A DNA stretch of 64,000 nucleotides from Fibrobacterota bacterium (GTDB taxonomy: Bacteria; Fibrobacterota; Fibrobacteria; UBA5070): contig JADKBN010000010.1 of the NCBI GenBank assembly GCA_016715065.1, positions 1-64,000 of the forward strand. The letters run 5' to 3'. Below, piece by piece: positions 16,777-31,782 of the stretch (its first letter is position 1; each line of letters opens with the position of its first letter). The translations under genes were made by a program, and so were the position numbers. The notes beneath the pieces were generated by a model. It was not told the DNA's origin. It ran no database searches and saw nothing but the letters and a program-made list of their open reading frames with translations.

Positions 16777-18061
16777 TCAGTGCCAGCGTACGTTGTCGAC
16801 TTCCAGGAAGCCTTGGCGGGCGCGGGGGCCGGTAGTCTGGGTGGCGGTGATGGTGAAACCATCTGACCAGGAGTCGAAGATTCCCCATCCCTCGGTCTGT
16901 TTGATAATAGGCGTCGGCCACCCGCCTGAGGTGATTGGCAAGTCGAGATGGCCAATCGTGCCCGGGGGAATCGACCATCGGAGAGTGTCCGGTGGTTGTC
17001 CCTCGTTGCAACAGTCGTAGTATACCAAGGATGAAACCTCTAGGCTCATCGAAGCTGGGGAGGCCAGATCGAACGAGAGGGTATCCACGACTAGAGAGGG
17101 GTTAAAATCAATAGGATCATCATACCAGAACCTAGCGGGAAACCGTAGGTTCAGTCTCGCCCCATCCTCTGAGGTGGAGTCTTCTCGGTACCAATTAAGC
17201 CTTGCGACCTCGCCGAAGAGCACCTCTCCGATGGAAGCTGAGACCCATGCTCTGAATCCTCCGATGTTCCCAGCGCCGGCTCTCAATCGTGAGGTGTCGC
17301 CCATCGCGCCAGAAAATGTCCATGCAAAGTTTGGGATATTCACGATGGTGTCCCTACGCGAGGAGAGTGCATGCTTGAGCGAAATCTGAATTGATTCCCA
17401 TCCTGGCGACATCCTGATGCTCACTGTCGTTGTTTTTGCGGGAACGATCACAGAATCCTTCGGATTGCCAATGCGAGTGTAGTCGAGCCCCAAGAAGATG
17501 ATGGTCGGCTGGGAACTGGAAAGGGAGTCATTCCATCTGACGGTAAGGGAGTCGCCACGAATTTCTATTGATTCAAATTTTGGAGCGGGATCCAGTACGT
17601 AAAAGTTGTTTGTAAATCCCGTCACACAGGTTCCATCGGAGTAATCAACTTGATACCTGTATGCGTATGCTCCTGGCTTTAATGGGGATCGGAATGAACT
17701 ATTCTTTGCTGAAATTTCAATGGAAGGTGCGATTCCCCAAAAAGGATTGACTCCTTTCGCATCAAACGATCCGAGTTGGGCTTTTACTGAGATCACCCTT
17801 GGGAATTGTGGGGTGCTGTATGATAAAGCTAACGTGACGGAGTCTCCTGGCGAGCCTTCCGTTATTAAGCCAGATAGTCCCGTAAATCCCACCGATGCAA
17901 ATACGAACGGCTCAAATCTATTCGGTGAGATCTTGACTGAGTCCAATACCGTGTTGCCGTCGATCAGATCCAGGAGGAACCAAATTGTCAGAGTATCGGA
18001 ATCTGATTTGAGTTCACCTATCCGCAAGCCGTTATCCCATCGCATGTATCCCAATGAGTCA
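16777..18061 (-). pseudogene. 3' part of a large lipoprotein gene split by an IS630 element
   Basis: About 427 codons of a beta-rich exported protein, ending in ATQTTGPRARQGFLEVDNVRW, a style typical of a carbohydrate-binding or jelly-roll end. It has no start of its own with a leader: in frame it opens right at the left end of the insertion element. Joining base 18061 to the right flank (19192) with one TA retained gives ...KKGQ-Y-DSLGYMRWDNG... in frame with the gene part at 19186-20046. The original protein would be about 713 residues. A short cytoplasmic product from TTG 18054 is possible but would be mislocalised. Confidence 0.85.
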
Positions 18062-18063
18062 TA

Positions 18064-19189
18064 CTAACTAGGTATTGATATATTCGCATTAAATGCTATA
18101 ATTCCTGATATGAACAATCAAACACAAGAACAATCCGAAGGCTTTCTGAAAGTCAAGGCGATGGTCGGATGGTTCATCGAGCTATTGTAACTGAACCTAA
18201 ACGATCTCGCATGGAAATTTATGAAGAAATTGGCCAAATTTACGACCTCGGCTCCAGTCTTGTAAGGCTCCGTTATTCAGCCTGGCTAAAAAATGGCGAT
18301 GAATGCTTGGTGCCCAAGATCAAAGGCCGGAAAAAAGGGGATGGCAAATTCCTTTCGGATGAGCGTGAATCTGAGGTTCGCAAGCTAATTACTGATAGCA
18401 CCCCAGACCAGATGAAAATGCCGTTTGCACTTTGGAACCGTCAAGCCGTTCAAGAATTGATCTACTCTCGATATGGAATTTCTCTAGTCATCACAGCTGT
18501 TGGCAAATATCTGAAAAAGTGGGGCTTCACCGTTCAAGTCCCCACCATCAAGAAACCAGGCCAGCGGCCACCCGAAGTCAAGGCATGGCTTGAGAAGGAA
18601 TACCCGGAGATCAAGCCCAAGCCATGCAGGAGGACGCGGGGATTTGGTGGGGACGAGACTGCTGTCCAGAACTCTCCGAACCAACTTCGCGGCTACTCAC
18701 CTCGTGGCAAGACTCCTTCTGTTACAGGTCCGCGCAAGCTCAATCCATATTCACATGGTATCGGCGGTTAGCAACCAAGGCGCGATACGTTTCAAATTTG
18801 TATTCCGAGGCAATTAACGTCGAGCGATTCAGGGATTTTCTTGATGAAAATGATAGCGGACGCCAAGGGGCGCAAAATTATTCTCATCCTCGATAACCTG
18901 CGCGTTCATCATGCAAAGATCTGCAGCCTTGGCTCCTAGAGAATAAGCATCTCATTGAATTGAGATTTCTTCCGGCTTATTCGCCTGAAATGAACAGATG
19001 AGTATTTGAACCAGGATATGAAATCTAGGCTTTCGAACAAGCCGATGACATCAAGCGCAGAGGTCCTAGAGAGCAGGGTATTAGGCTACATGGATTACCT
19101 GGAAAAGGAAAAAGAATTGGTCCAATCATTTTTCTCTTACAGCCAAGTCAAGTATGCTGCATGATGCCAAATTTACGATACCGGGTTAG
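18064..19189 (+). mobile_element. IS630-family insertion sequence, degenerate
   Basis: 1126 bp with imperfect terminal inverted repeats CTAACTAGGTAT (left) and ATACCGGGTTAG (right), flanked on both sides by the TA dinucleotide that IS630/Tc1-mariner elements duplicate. It contains a broken IS630-type transposase gene and interrupts a lipoprotein gene. Confidence 0.88.
18110..19164 (+). pseudogene. IS630-family transposase, multiple frameshifts
   Basis: Reading through several frames gives an IS630-type transposase: a winged-helix region (RYGISLVITAVGKYLKKWGF at ~18470-18530), WLEKEYPEI, GGDETAVQN with the first catalytic Asp, ILDNLRVHHAK (second Asp, ~18890), and SPEMN..EYLNQDMKSRL (catalytic Glu region, ~18985-19030), ending QVKYAA-stop. 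There is a stop after only about 23 codons from ATG 18110 and at least three further frame changes, so no active transposase can be made. Confidence 0.85.
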
Positions 19190-20046
19190 TATTGTCCTTT
19201 TTTTGCTAAGGCCCAGTTCTTTCTGTCAGTACTCCATTTGGCCGCGACGATGGACTCGATCTTGTTGTTAGATTCTGCGACGACCAGTAGTGAGTCTCCG
19301 GGCTTTGCGAGGTAAGGTGAAGCGTTGTTCGCGGAGATATCCAGGCGACCATCGTTAATCAAATCAAATTCGGAAAATACTCCCATCAGAAGGGATGGCA
19401 TTTCGTTTCTTGCATCAAATCCAGGGATGGCGACATTTCCAGCGCGACTGGAAAATTTGACGATATTGCTAACGCCGGAAATTCTCCATTGACTGTCTTT
19501 CGCGGTGATCTGGACCTCAAAAGTATCCAGGATGGCAGATGTGGAGAATTGCGCGAATCCCGAATATCTTTGTTGGGAAGGATTCCAATCCATCTCCACC
19601 TTCCGTATGGTTTCATCGGGGAGCCTCAGATGCCCGACCACATGACGGATTCCGGAGGTGTTACCGGAGATGGTTCCGAAGAAATCCCTCTGAATCACGT
19701 ACAAGTCTGGAGCAATCCACACCGAGGTCGGCACGGCCACGGACGAAATCTGTTCGCCATCGCGGAAGTAGTCGAGGGTATCCTTCCGGGCGGGATCGAA
19801 TCCGGTTTCGCCCACAAATGCGAAGCTGCCGTCGGGTCCCGTTGTGTCGGCGAGCCCCAGTTGCCTGAGGCGGACCACCACGTTGGGCAGAGCCTTGGCG
19901 TCCTGGGTCAATACCCGTCCCTGGATGTCCAGGGAAGAATGCGTGTCGTCCGACCCTCCTGCGACCACGTGGGTCTGGTCGCATCCCTGTAGCCAAATGG
20001 CCGAGCAGGCGAGGGTGGAAAGGATGATTCGCTTGAGGATGTTCAT
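19186..20046 (-). pseudogene. 5' part of the IS630-interrupted lipoprotein gene
   Basis: From ATG 20046 it encodes a lipoprotein signal (lipobox WLQGC, Cys22), then a carboxypeptidase-regulatory-like beta domain (~40-85; IQGRVLTQDAKALPNVVVRL) and further beta-rich sequence. The last codons (KKGQY-stop) end within the terminal repeat of the IS, so the stop is supplied by the insertion. A truncated ~286-residue lipoprotein could still be made. It starts six bases downstream of the TIGR02147 gene stop, so the two form an operon. Confidence 0.85.
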
Positions 20047-20051
20047 GGGGG

Positions 20052-20879
20052 TCACCGTTCCTGGGTGAGGGGGAAGAAGGCCAGGCAGAGGGAATAGACG
20101 CGGTCGGCCGGTTCGGGGTCCTTGTGGGCGATGGAGCGGACCTCCGACCGGAATTTGTCCAGTCGCTCGCGGATGTGGGCCAATCCCGCTTGCGAAACGT
20201 GCAGGGTGGAAGTCGCGAAATCGCGCGGTGGGCCGGGCGGCGACATGATTGCGTGGCGGGCGAGCTCGAACTGCTGCATCTGCAATTGAAGCACCATCTC
20301 GTCGCGGATGTCGTTTCCTGTCGAGAGGGTGGTTTCGGTGGGTTTCCAAATACCGTGCTCGTCGCGACCCACCAGGCCCAACTCCTCCATCAGGAGCACG
20401 GAGTCCTTGGCTTGCTTGGTGGTGATGGCGGGGCGCAGCCGCGCGGCGAGCGCCTCCCAATCCTCGGCGTGGTCCTCGATGGCCAGTACCGCCCGCAAGG
20501 CCCCGTTCCACCAGGACTTGTAGTAGCGGTACTCCTTTGGGTCCAGGCGCCGGTAGGGAGTGCGGTTGAGCGAAACCAATCGATCGAAGGCGACCTCGCG
20601 CTCTTCCGGAGTTTCGGCTTGATTGAACTGGACCAAGGTCCGGAAGTAGCGGGCCTCGTCCACCGTGAGGTCCAACACCTGGGTGAAGCGCTCCACGAAG
20701 AGCTCGGTCACTTTCTTGCCCGCCAGCACGTCCGTGAAGTACGAACGGGTGTTGGGAAGGCCGAGCCGTTTGCTCACATCGCTTTTGGTGAGCTCCCGGT
20801 CGGAGGCGTTTCGGGTGGTCCACCAGTCGCGGAGAAACAGGCGGAAGTCGTTGTAGGCGAAAATGGAGGCGTGTTCCAT
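20052..20879 (-). CDS. TIGR02147 family protein
   Basis: 275 residues from ATG 20879 (MEHASIFAYNDF), the usual start of this family. The first ~80 residues carry the typical YNDFRLFLRDWW start and a helix-turn-helix-like stretch (TKSDVSKRLGLPNTRSYFTD), followed by the long helical part seen in the family and a MEELGLVGRDEHGIWKPTET segment. Family members are numerous in Fibrobacter and usually lie next to exported proteins, as here, and a regulatory role is generally supposed; no target is known to me. It is divergent from gltB. Confidence 0.88.
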   Translation of the reverse strand: MEHASIFAYNDFRLFLRDWWTTRNASDRELTKSDVSKRLGLPNTRSYFTDVLAGKKVTELFVERFTQVLDLTVDEARYFRTLVQFNQAETPEEREVAFDRLVSLNRTPYRRLDPKEYRYYKSWWNGALRAVLAIEDHAEDWEALAARLRPAITTKQAKDSVLLMEELGLVGRDEHGIWKPTETTLSTGNDIRDEMVLQLQMQQFELARHAIMSPPGPPRDFATSTLHVSQAGLAHIRERLDKFRSEVRSIAHKDPEPADRVYSLCLAFFPLTQER

Positions 20880-21262
20880 GGAGTTGAACGTACGGCCAGA
20901 AAGTTTGGGGGGCAAGGGAGTCCGTGTGCCTCCAGCGTAGTACAAAATGGAACATGGATCGCTATCATCCTCGATTAAAAGGGGGCGGTTCTGCGCAATC
21001 GTTTGCTAACTGGTCAATCTGGCGTAGTGCGAACGGCAGATCCTTGGGGCGAGGGGGTGTTCCAGGTGACGATGCGATCCTCCTCCGGAAGCTTTGCTCG
21101 GGAAAATTCACGAAATCGGGAGGCAGCTCTCCATTTCTGAGAATCGTTCGCGACTTGTTGTTACTTTTCCACGCTTTCTACCAGATTAGAGGGAATGCGC
21201 ATGGATGGGGTCATCCCCGTCCGATGCGCGTGACCTGACATTCACAACGGGAGATCTGCGGA
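20880..21262. promoter_or_regulatory. 383 bp divergent intergenic region with leader hairpin before gltB
   Basis: No gene seen. It must contain promoters for the TIGR02147 operon and for gltBD. A strong hairpin lies at 21197-21229 (GCGCATGGATGGGG, loop TCAT, CCCCGTCCGATGCGC, one bulge and one mismatch) about 33 bases before the gltB start; it has no T-run, so a role in leader regulation or mRNA stability is more likely than termination. Confidence 0.45.
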
Positions 21263-25857
<4,595 letters not shown>

Positions 25858-25858
<1 letters not shown>

Positions 25859-27333
25859 TGGGCAAGGAGACCGGATTCAAGGAGTTCGAGCGCAAGGCCT
25901 ACGGCTACAAGCCGGTGGAAGAGCGCATCAAGGGCTACGCGGAGTTTCTGGTGGCTCCCACCGAGCAGGAGCTGAAGGAACAGGGCGGACGCTGCATGAA
26001 CTGCGGCGTTCCGTTCTGCCACAACGGCTGCCCGCTGGGGAACATCATTCCCGACTTCAATGACTACGTGTGGCGCGACAAGTGGGACAAGGCCTACGAG
26101 TCCTTGCGCAGCACCAACAACTTCCCGGAAATCACGGGCAGAATCTGTCCAGCTCCCTGCGAGTCGGCCTGCGTGGTGGGTCTGATCAAGCCTGCGGTCT
26201 CGATCAAGGCCTTGGAACTGGCCATCGTGGAGCGCGCCTGGAAGGACGGCATCGCCGTTGCCAAGCCGCCCAAGGAACGCACCGGCAAGCGCGTGGCCGT
26301 GGTGGGATCGGGTCCTGCGGGCCTGGCCGCCGCCGACCAGCTCAACCGCGCGGGACACTCGGTGGTGGTGTTCGAGCGCGCCGAAAAGGTGGGCGGACTC
26401 ACTCGCTACGGCATTCCTGATTTCAAGCTGCCCAAGGACGTGGTCCAGCGACGTGTGGACTTGATGGCTGCCGAAGGGGTGGAATTCCGCACCTTGGCCA
26501 ATGTGGGCGTGAACGTGCCGGTTTCCGAACTGCGCAACGGATTCGATGCCATCTTGCTGTCCGGTGGAGCGACTTCGCCCCGCGATCTGCCCATCGCCGG
26601 CCGCGAAGGCAGTGGCGTGTACCCCGCCATGGAGTTCCTCTCACAGAGCAACCACCGGGTGTCCAAGCTGGAAGGCGTTCGCAACCAGCGCGGCGAGAAG
26701 ATCTCCGAGATTTTGGCCACTGGCAAGAACGTGCTTGTGATCGGCGGTGGCGACACCGGTTCCGACTGCGTGGGCACGTCCATCCGCCAGGGTGCGAAAT
26801 CCGTCCTTCAGATCGAGCTGTTGCCCAAGCCTCCGGAAGGACGCACGGAAAAGACCCCATGGCCCACCCATCCGGGACCGGCCATGTTCTCGACCAGCTC
26901 CTCCCAGGCCGAAGGTTGCCAGCGCGACTGGTCCATCGCCTCCAAGGAAATCCTGCGCGACGCGTCGGGAAATGTCACGGGTGTGCGCGCCGTGCGCCTG
27001 GACTGGTCCAAGGGCAAGCCGGAAGAAATCGCGGGCTCGGAATGGGTGATCCCAGCTGAGCTTGTGCTCTTGGCCATGGGCTTTCTGGGACCGGAATCCA
27101 AGGGCTTGCTGGACGAGCTGGGTGTGGAGAAGGACGAGCGTTCCAACGTGAAGGCCACCAACTACGCGACCTCCGTCAAGGGCGTGTTCGCCGCCGGCGA
27201 CATGCGCCGCGGGCAGTCCCTGGTGGTGTGGGCGATCTCGGAGGGCCGCGAGGCCGCCCGTGCGATCGACACCTTCCTCGGCGGATCGCGTTCGCTATTG
27301 GCCGCCAAGGCCTCCAGCCTCAGCCAGGGCTGA
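25858..27333 (+). CDS. gltD: Glutamate synthase small subunit
   Basis: 491 residues; start ATG 25858 shares a base with the gltB stop. It passes electrons from NADPH via FAD and Fe-S clusters to GltB. N-terminal Cys-rich part CMNCGVPFCHNGCPLG (~46-61) with a second group RICPAPCESACV (~95-106); FAD site VAVVGSGPAGLAAADQL (~147-163); NADPH site VLVIGGGDTGSDC (~291-303); C-terminal GVFAAGDMRRGQSLVVWA. A strong terminator follows, so gltBD is a two-gene operon. Confidence 0.97.
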
Positions 27334-27354
27334 AGACTCGAAGATAAAGCGAAG

Positions 27355-27389
27355 GCCCGTTCGGGATCAACCTCCCGGACGGGCTTTTT
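27355..27389 (+). terminator. Rho-independent terminator of gltBD
   Basis: GCCCGTTCGGG, loop ATCAACCT, CCCGGACGGGC, then TTTTT; one mismatch in an 11-bp stem. It lies 22 bases after the gltD stop. Confidence 0.9.
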
Positions 27390-27520
27390 GCATATATGGG
27401 TTATTGGAATTACGAAGTCTTGAATTCGTGCCAGGGATTCCCCGCATAAACGCAATGCGCGGAGATAGTTTTCTTTGGAAAGGGTGTTCAAGACCCATCC
27501 TCGCGCCGAAAGGATCCAAC

Positions 27521-28306
27521 ATGCGAATCCGCGTTCTCGCTTGCTTGCTGCTCACCTCCGCAACCTCCTTCGCGGATGTCCTGATGAAGGGTTACCATGG
27601 GGTGACTCGGAAAGTTTGCTATCAAGTCGAGCCCGATGGACCTAGATCGGTCATCTGGGTCAATTTCTGTGTCAGCGGTCCTACTCGACATCAGTACCAA
27701 GTTCTCAAGACCGGAGACTGCCCCGATCAAGGTTACAAGTTCAACTACGTGAAGCTTTTTCGTGTGGATTCAAGTCTTTTCCAATCTCAATTTCCTTCCG
27801 ATGAGTTGAATCCGGACACCCTGCCTGGCTGGATTCCCGTGACCAATGTGCAGGAGGGGCAAAAGGTGGCCTCGAACTACGCCTCCCTTCCGGATTCCAT
27901 CCCCATCAATTACCAGGAATGGACCTATCGCATTCGAGGTTCGTGGTACGCGATGGAGAAAACGAAGCAGGGAACTCGCTCAGCGGCGGGAGCGGTGACC
28001 TTTTCCGAAGTGAAGGACCAAATCATTCAATGGCCGGAGATCTCCCACCTGCGACAGCGGGAGACCTCCGCAGCGTTTGCCTTGATTTCCGCTGACGGTC
28101 GGCATGTCCGCTTGCGCATCCCGCAAGGTGAGCCTGCCACCTTGAGGGTGGTCTCTTCCGACGGACAGATCCTTCGGTCTTTGCGGGTCGCCTCTACCCA
28201 GGGTCAGTCTGGTAGTGTGGACCTCGGGATCATCCCACCTGCAGGCTCGGTGGTGGAACTTCGACGTGCGAAGTTGAGATCGACTCTGGTGACAGGGGTT
28301 CGGTAG
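27521..28306 (+). CDS. Exported protein of unknown function with T9SS-like end
   Basis: 261 residues from ATG 27521 with AAAGGA upstream; a signal peptide is clear (MRIRVLACLLLTSATSFA). The middle has three Cys and mixed beta structure that I do not recognise. The last ~75 residues (FALISADGRHVRLRIPQG, then LRVVSSDGQILRSL) resemble the C-terminal sorting domain of type IX secretion cargo, also suggested for the GH9 and PL8 proteins here. The next gene follows after five bases. Function unknown. Confidence 0.65.
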   Translation: MRIRVLACLLLTSATSFADVLMKGYHGVTRKVCYQVEPDGPRSVIWVNFCVSGPTRHQYQVLKTGDCPDQGYKFNYVKLFRVDSSLFQSQFPSDELNPDTLPGWIPVTNVQEGQKVASNYASLPDSIPINYQEWTYRIRGSWYAMEKTKQGTRSAAGAVTFSEVKDQIIQWPEISHLRQRETSAAFALISADGRHVRLRIPQGEPATLRVVSSDGQILRSLRVASTQGQSGSVDLGIIPPAGSVVELRRAKLRSTLVTGVR

Positions 28307-28311
28307 CGGCG

Positions 28312-28671
28312 ATGGAGGTCACCTACGAATGGCTTTTCCTGAAAGGGCTGGCCTGGACCCTGGCGCTGGAACTTCCGGTGGTGGTGTTGCTCTTTCGCTG
28401 GGGCCCCTGGCGTAGGAAATTGTCAGCAGTTCGGCTGGTTGTCGCAGGAACCGTGCCCACCTTGCTCACCTTGCCCTACCTCTGGTTCCTGGGACCCTGG
28501 ATCATTCCGGATCGGGCCCTCCGTGCCGCCGTGGGTGAGCCCATGGTGGCGCTGGTGGAAGCCGCTCTGCTGTGTGTCTTGACCGGCGTGTCATGGAAGG
28601 GCGCACTGGCCGTTTCCATCGCTGCGAACCTCTGTTCATGGCTTGCGGGGTGCTTTCTGCCGTTGCTGTGA
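28312..28671 (+). CDS. Small integral membrane protein, unknown
   Basis: 119 residues with four predicted membrane helices (about 10-28, 40-62, 78-96 and 98-117) and short basic loops (RWGPWRRK). No recognised family. It starts five bases after the preceding exported protein, so the two are probably cotranscribed. It is convergent with the PL8 gene, with six bases between the stops. Confidence 0.6.
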   Translation: MEVTYEWLFLKGLAWTLALELPVVVLLFRWGPWRRKLSAVRLVVAGTVPTLLTLPYLWFLGPWIIPDRALRAAVGEPMVALVEAALLCVLTGVSWKGALAVSIAANLCSWLAGCFLPLL

Positions 28672-28677
28672 TTTCGG

Positions 28678-30983
28678 TCATTTCCGCAAGGGCACACGCA
28701 AGGTCGCGGTCCGTCCATCGGTCAGGCGCAGCCGCAGGAATTTGCCTCCCATGGCGCCATCGATCAGGGCGCCTTGGGGAAGGTTGCGCCAGATTTTGAC
28801 CAGAGACCCGTCGAGGTCGATCCATTCGATCGTGGCGGCAGGGCAGGGAATTTCGAGGCGATTGCCCACCCAGCGAAGCGCTGGAAGGAATCCGCCACGG
28901 GGGAGATTGCGCACACCGTTGGATTCCAGCAGGATCGTGGACGATCCCGCGTAGGATCCGGAAGGCAATTGCAGGGTCAGCCGAACCCAGGAGCCCTCGC
29001 GGTATTGCGAGACCACCAGGGGGCCCGACTTCCGGTCCGGGAAGGCCGCCGTCCAAAGGGTGCCCGAGGGGGTTTCGGATCGAAGCAGAGCGCACGGGCG
29101 GTCCACGGCGACCCGCAATCCGTCAGGGAAGGTCAATGTGTCCGGAGCGTGGAAGACCATGGCCCGAAGCGTTCCTTGCTGGATGGCCTGGACCTTGGCG
29201 GAGTTGGCTGCAATGGATAGGGATTTGGCCTCCGCCCAACGCTCCATCGAATCCACGGACACCCCCGGTACCACGGCGTAGGCGTAGGATCCGGATGTCG
29301 TTTTTTGTCCATGCTCGACCCTTGCGAAGAACACCCTTCCGCTGGCGAGGGTGTCCGGGTACAGCGTGTCGATCGCTTTCCAGGTGCCGGTACGGATCTT
29401 TGTACCCACCACCAGGCTTTCCGGAACGGGAAACCAGTACCCGACGGAATCGTGGTGCATCCAGGAGAGATTCCCCGCGGTCAGCGAGTCCGCGCCCAGG
29501 ATCGATCGCGCGCCTCTGCCAATGGTCACCGAACCTCGGGCCCACCGCTGGTCGATGGAGGTGGAGACCGGTCTGGGAGCGTCGAAGGAAAGTCCGGCCC
29601 CCAGCGCCACCAGGGCATCTGCGGTCTGGAACCAGGCCTTCTTGCCGGTCACGGCGGAGACCTTGTAGTCGTAGGCGAAGGCGGAGAATTGCCCGTTGGA
29701 AACACCGCCAACAAATTCTGTCGTGCCGTAGATGTATCCGAATCCGTTCTTGCCGCTCTGCCCAGGGAAGGTATCCACGCGATCGTTGGTCACGCCGGGG
29801 ATGGAGGCCCAATCGAAGATCGGCCAGATCAGGTCTTGTTCGTCGCCGCGCACCCGAAACCAGGTGGATCCGTATCCCAAAAACCAGCCCTTCAAATTTT
29901 CGCCGTTGCCAGCCTCCGTGGCGGTCTCGTTGAGTCGCGGGGCTCGGACGGAGGTCATCCAGCCCGGGCCATGGTGTGAAAGGTATCCGCAGGTCCAGAA
30001 TATTTTGTCGGGATTGCGGTACCATGGCTTCTTGTCGGCGAGCCAATCCCGCAGGGAATCCAGCGAGCCGCTCTGCGGTCCGGTCCGCAAATCGGCGGCA
30101 TTTTTGGTCAGGGAGGCTCTGCCCCAAAGGATCGCGGGTCGGACCAAGTTCCGGCCGAGCATGGTCGGGTCCCAACGGCCCTGGTGGATCATCCAAGCGC
30201 TCCCGTCCAGGATCATCGAATCCAACAGCGCGGTTTGCGAGGCGGTGAAGGCGAAGCGGGTCCCTTGGGCGAGCACCCACCAGCGGATGGTCTCGTCCAG
30301 GAAATTCTGGCCGTAACCCCCATTGTACGGGAAGGTTCGTTTGTTGGAATGTTGCGCGAAGGAAAAGTCGCGGTGCAATCCGTCGCCGGAGTCCACCAGG
30401 ACCACCTGCTCGCGCATCCTGCTTAGCACGCTGTCGATGCCCGCGGGTTCGTTGCGGACGATGCTGCGGTAGATATGCGCGCTGCCTTCCCAGCTCAGGT
30501 TGGCTCCCGTCCACTTCGACCAATTTCCGTCAATGCGCAAGGCCCACCGCGGAGGGTGGAATCCGCCACCGCGCCGCGCAGCAGGATCAGCATCTGGCCC
30601 CACGGGAGGTCTTCGCCGATCTCGTTGTACCACCAGTTGGTGGAGACCGGATTCTTGGCCAGGTAGACTTCCGCCCCTCGGCGGATTTTCTGGAGGACGG
30701 AATCCACTCCGGTCCATTTGGTGGCGGGTTTGGCCCAGGCAGCCGCCAGGCTCTGCAGCCGGACCACGTGGTCCCTCGGGCTCCAACCCGTTTGCGACTT
30801 GTCGGCGTAGTTGATGTCCGACCACGTTCCGTCCGGGTTTTGGTTGGCGAGCCACTTGGGGATGGAGCCTGCCACGGCGGGCGCCAAAAGGCTGTCGCGC
30901 AGCCGACCGGCGAGCAGATCGACATCCGCATCGGCGCCCAGGGCGGCATGGGCCAGGAGGGTCAGGAGGAGTCCAGGATGCAT
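28678..30983 (-). CDS. Polysaccharide lyase family 8 enzyme, one frameshift
   Basis: Together about 768 residues, the usual PL8 size. Such lyases cleave uronic-acid polymers (hyaluronan, chondroitin, xanthan, alginate-like) by beta-elimination outside the cytoplasm. The signal peptide starts at ATG 30983 (MHPGLLLTLLAHAALG). PL8 marks: an alpha/alpha-toroid N-domain with NWWYNEIG, FPYNGGYGQNF, and the catalytic region YLSHHGPGW..SVRA..NE.....GENLKGWF, then beta domains and a T9SS-like end. Near 30540-30550 the frame changes by one base between VADSTLRGG and RWALRIDGNW, both of which are conserved parts of the same fold. Either an assembly error or a recent inactivation. The start overlaps the divergent M50 gene start by six bases. 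Confidence 0.85.
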
Positions 30984-31706
30984 GGATCCAAGCTTAACCA
31001 ATTCACACCGCGCGCGCTGTTTACCTTTTTCGCCGTGAAACGTACCCTACTCGCGCTCTGCCTGGCCCTGGTGGCCATCTTCTTCTCCGACACCATCTTC
31101 CTGCGTCCGTTGTGGCTTCTGGTCACCGCGCTGCACGAAGCCAGCCACGGCCTGGCCGCAGTGGTTCTGGGAGGCGAGATCACCTCTTTCCATGTGAACT
31201 TCGATGCGGGTGGATGGTGCGGCTACCGCATGGCTCCCTCCTTCTTCAAGCAATTGATGGTGGCTTCGGCCGGTTACACCGGAAGCCTCCTGATCGGTGG
31301 CCTGTTGCTGGTGATCGCCGCCGCCACCAAAAAAGATCGTTGGGTGCTAGCCGCCTTCGGGCTCTTGCTGATGTATCTCTCGTGGCTGTGCCTGAAGAGC
31401 GCGGGGCTCTTCGGAACCCTCTTCTGCGCGGGCACGGGCCTGGCGTTTTTGGGGCTGGCTCGGGCTCCGTTGGGTCAGGTCCACGACTTTCTGCTGCGGA
31501 CGCTCGCGCTGTGCTGCATGTTCATGGCGGCTTGGGATGTGAAGGACGACCTGGTGGATCGGACCGTGGAAGGCTCGGACGGCGACGTGATCGCCAAGAT
31601 GCTCCACATTCCCTCCCTGTGGGTGGGAGTGGCCTGGCTCGTGGTTTCGATCGTGCTGCTGGGGTTGTTCCTGCGGTGGTCGGCCAAGGTGGAAAAGGGA
31701 GTGTGA
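30978..31706 (+). CDS. M50-like membrane metalloprotease
   Basis: 242 residues with about six membrane helices. HEASH at residues 53-57 inside the second helix is the zinc site of the M50B-like family (PF13398 type); typical neighbours LHEASHGLAAVVLGG and a later conserved glycine-rich membrane part agree. Intramembrane or membrane-bound peptidase role; substrate unknown. ATG 30978 has AGGAGG eight bases upstream, so it is preferred; an alternative GTG at 31036 has none. The start ATGCAT is shared with the divergent PL8 gene. Confidence 0.78.
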   Translation: MHGSKLNQFTPRALFTFFAVKRTLLALCLALVAIFFSDTIFLRPLWLLVTALHEASHGLAAVVLGGEITSFHVNFDAGGWCGYRMAPSFFKQLMVASAGYTGSLLIGGLLLVIAAATKKDRWVLAAFGLLLMYLSWLCLKSAGLFGTLFCAGTGLAFLGLARAPLGQVHDFLLRTLALCCMFMAAWDVKDDLVDRTVEGSDGDVIAKMLHIPSLWVGVAWLVVSIVLLGLFLRWSAKVEKGV

Positions 31707-31720
31707 TTTCCATCAACGGA

Positions 31721-31748
31721 AAAGCCCCCGGAAGCGATTCCGAGGGCT
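31721..31748 (-). terminator. Terminator hairpin between convergent genes
   Basis: Minus strand: AGCCCTCGGAA, loop TCGC, TTCCGGGGGCT, then TTTCC; the stem has one G-U pair. It serves the C25 protease gene, ending 35 bases past its stop, and may act in both directions. Confidence 0.75.
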
Positions 31749-31782
31749 CAGGTGGACGGTCAGATCCATTCAGAATTCGGTC

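Noticed and set aside
15455..17011. A ~518-codon minus-strand frame opposite GH9 and the expansin-like gene
   Set aside because: Arg/His-rich shadow of two well-supported plus-strand genes.
18054..18061. TTG 18054 as the real start of a separate gene
   Set aside because: The frame is continuous with the gene on the other side of the IS element, and the protein has no leader although it looks exported.
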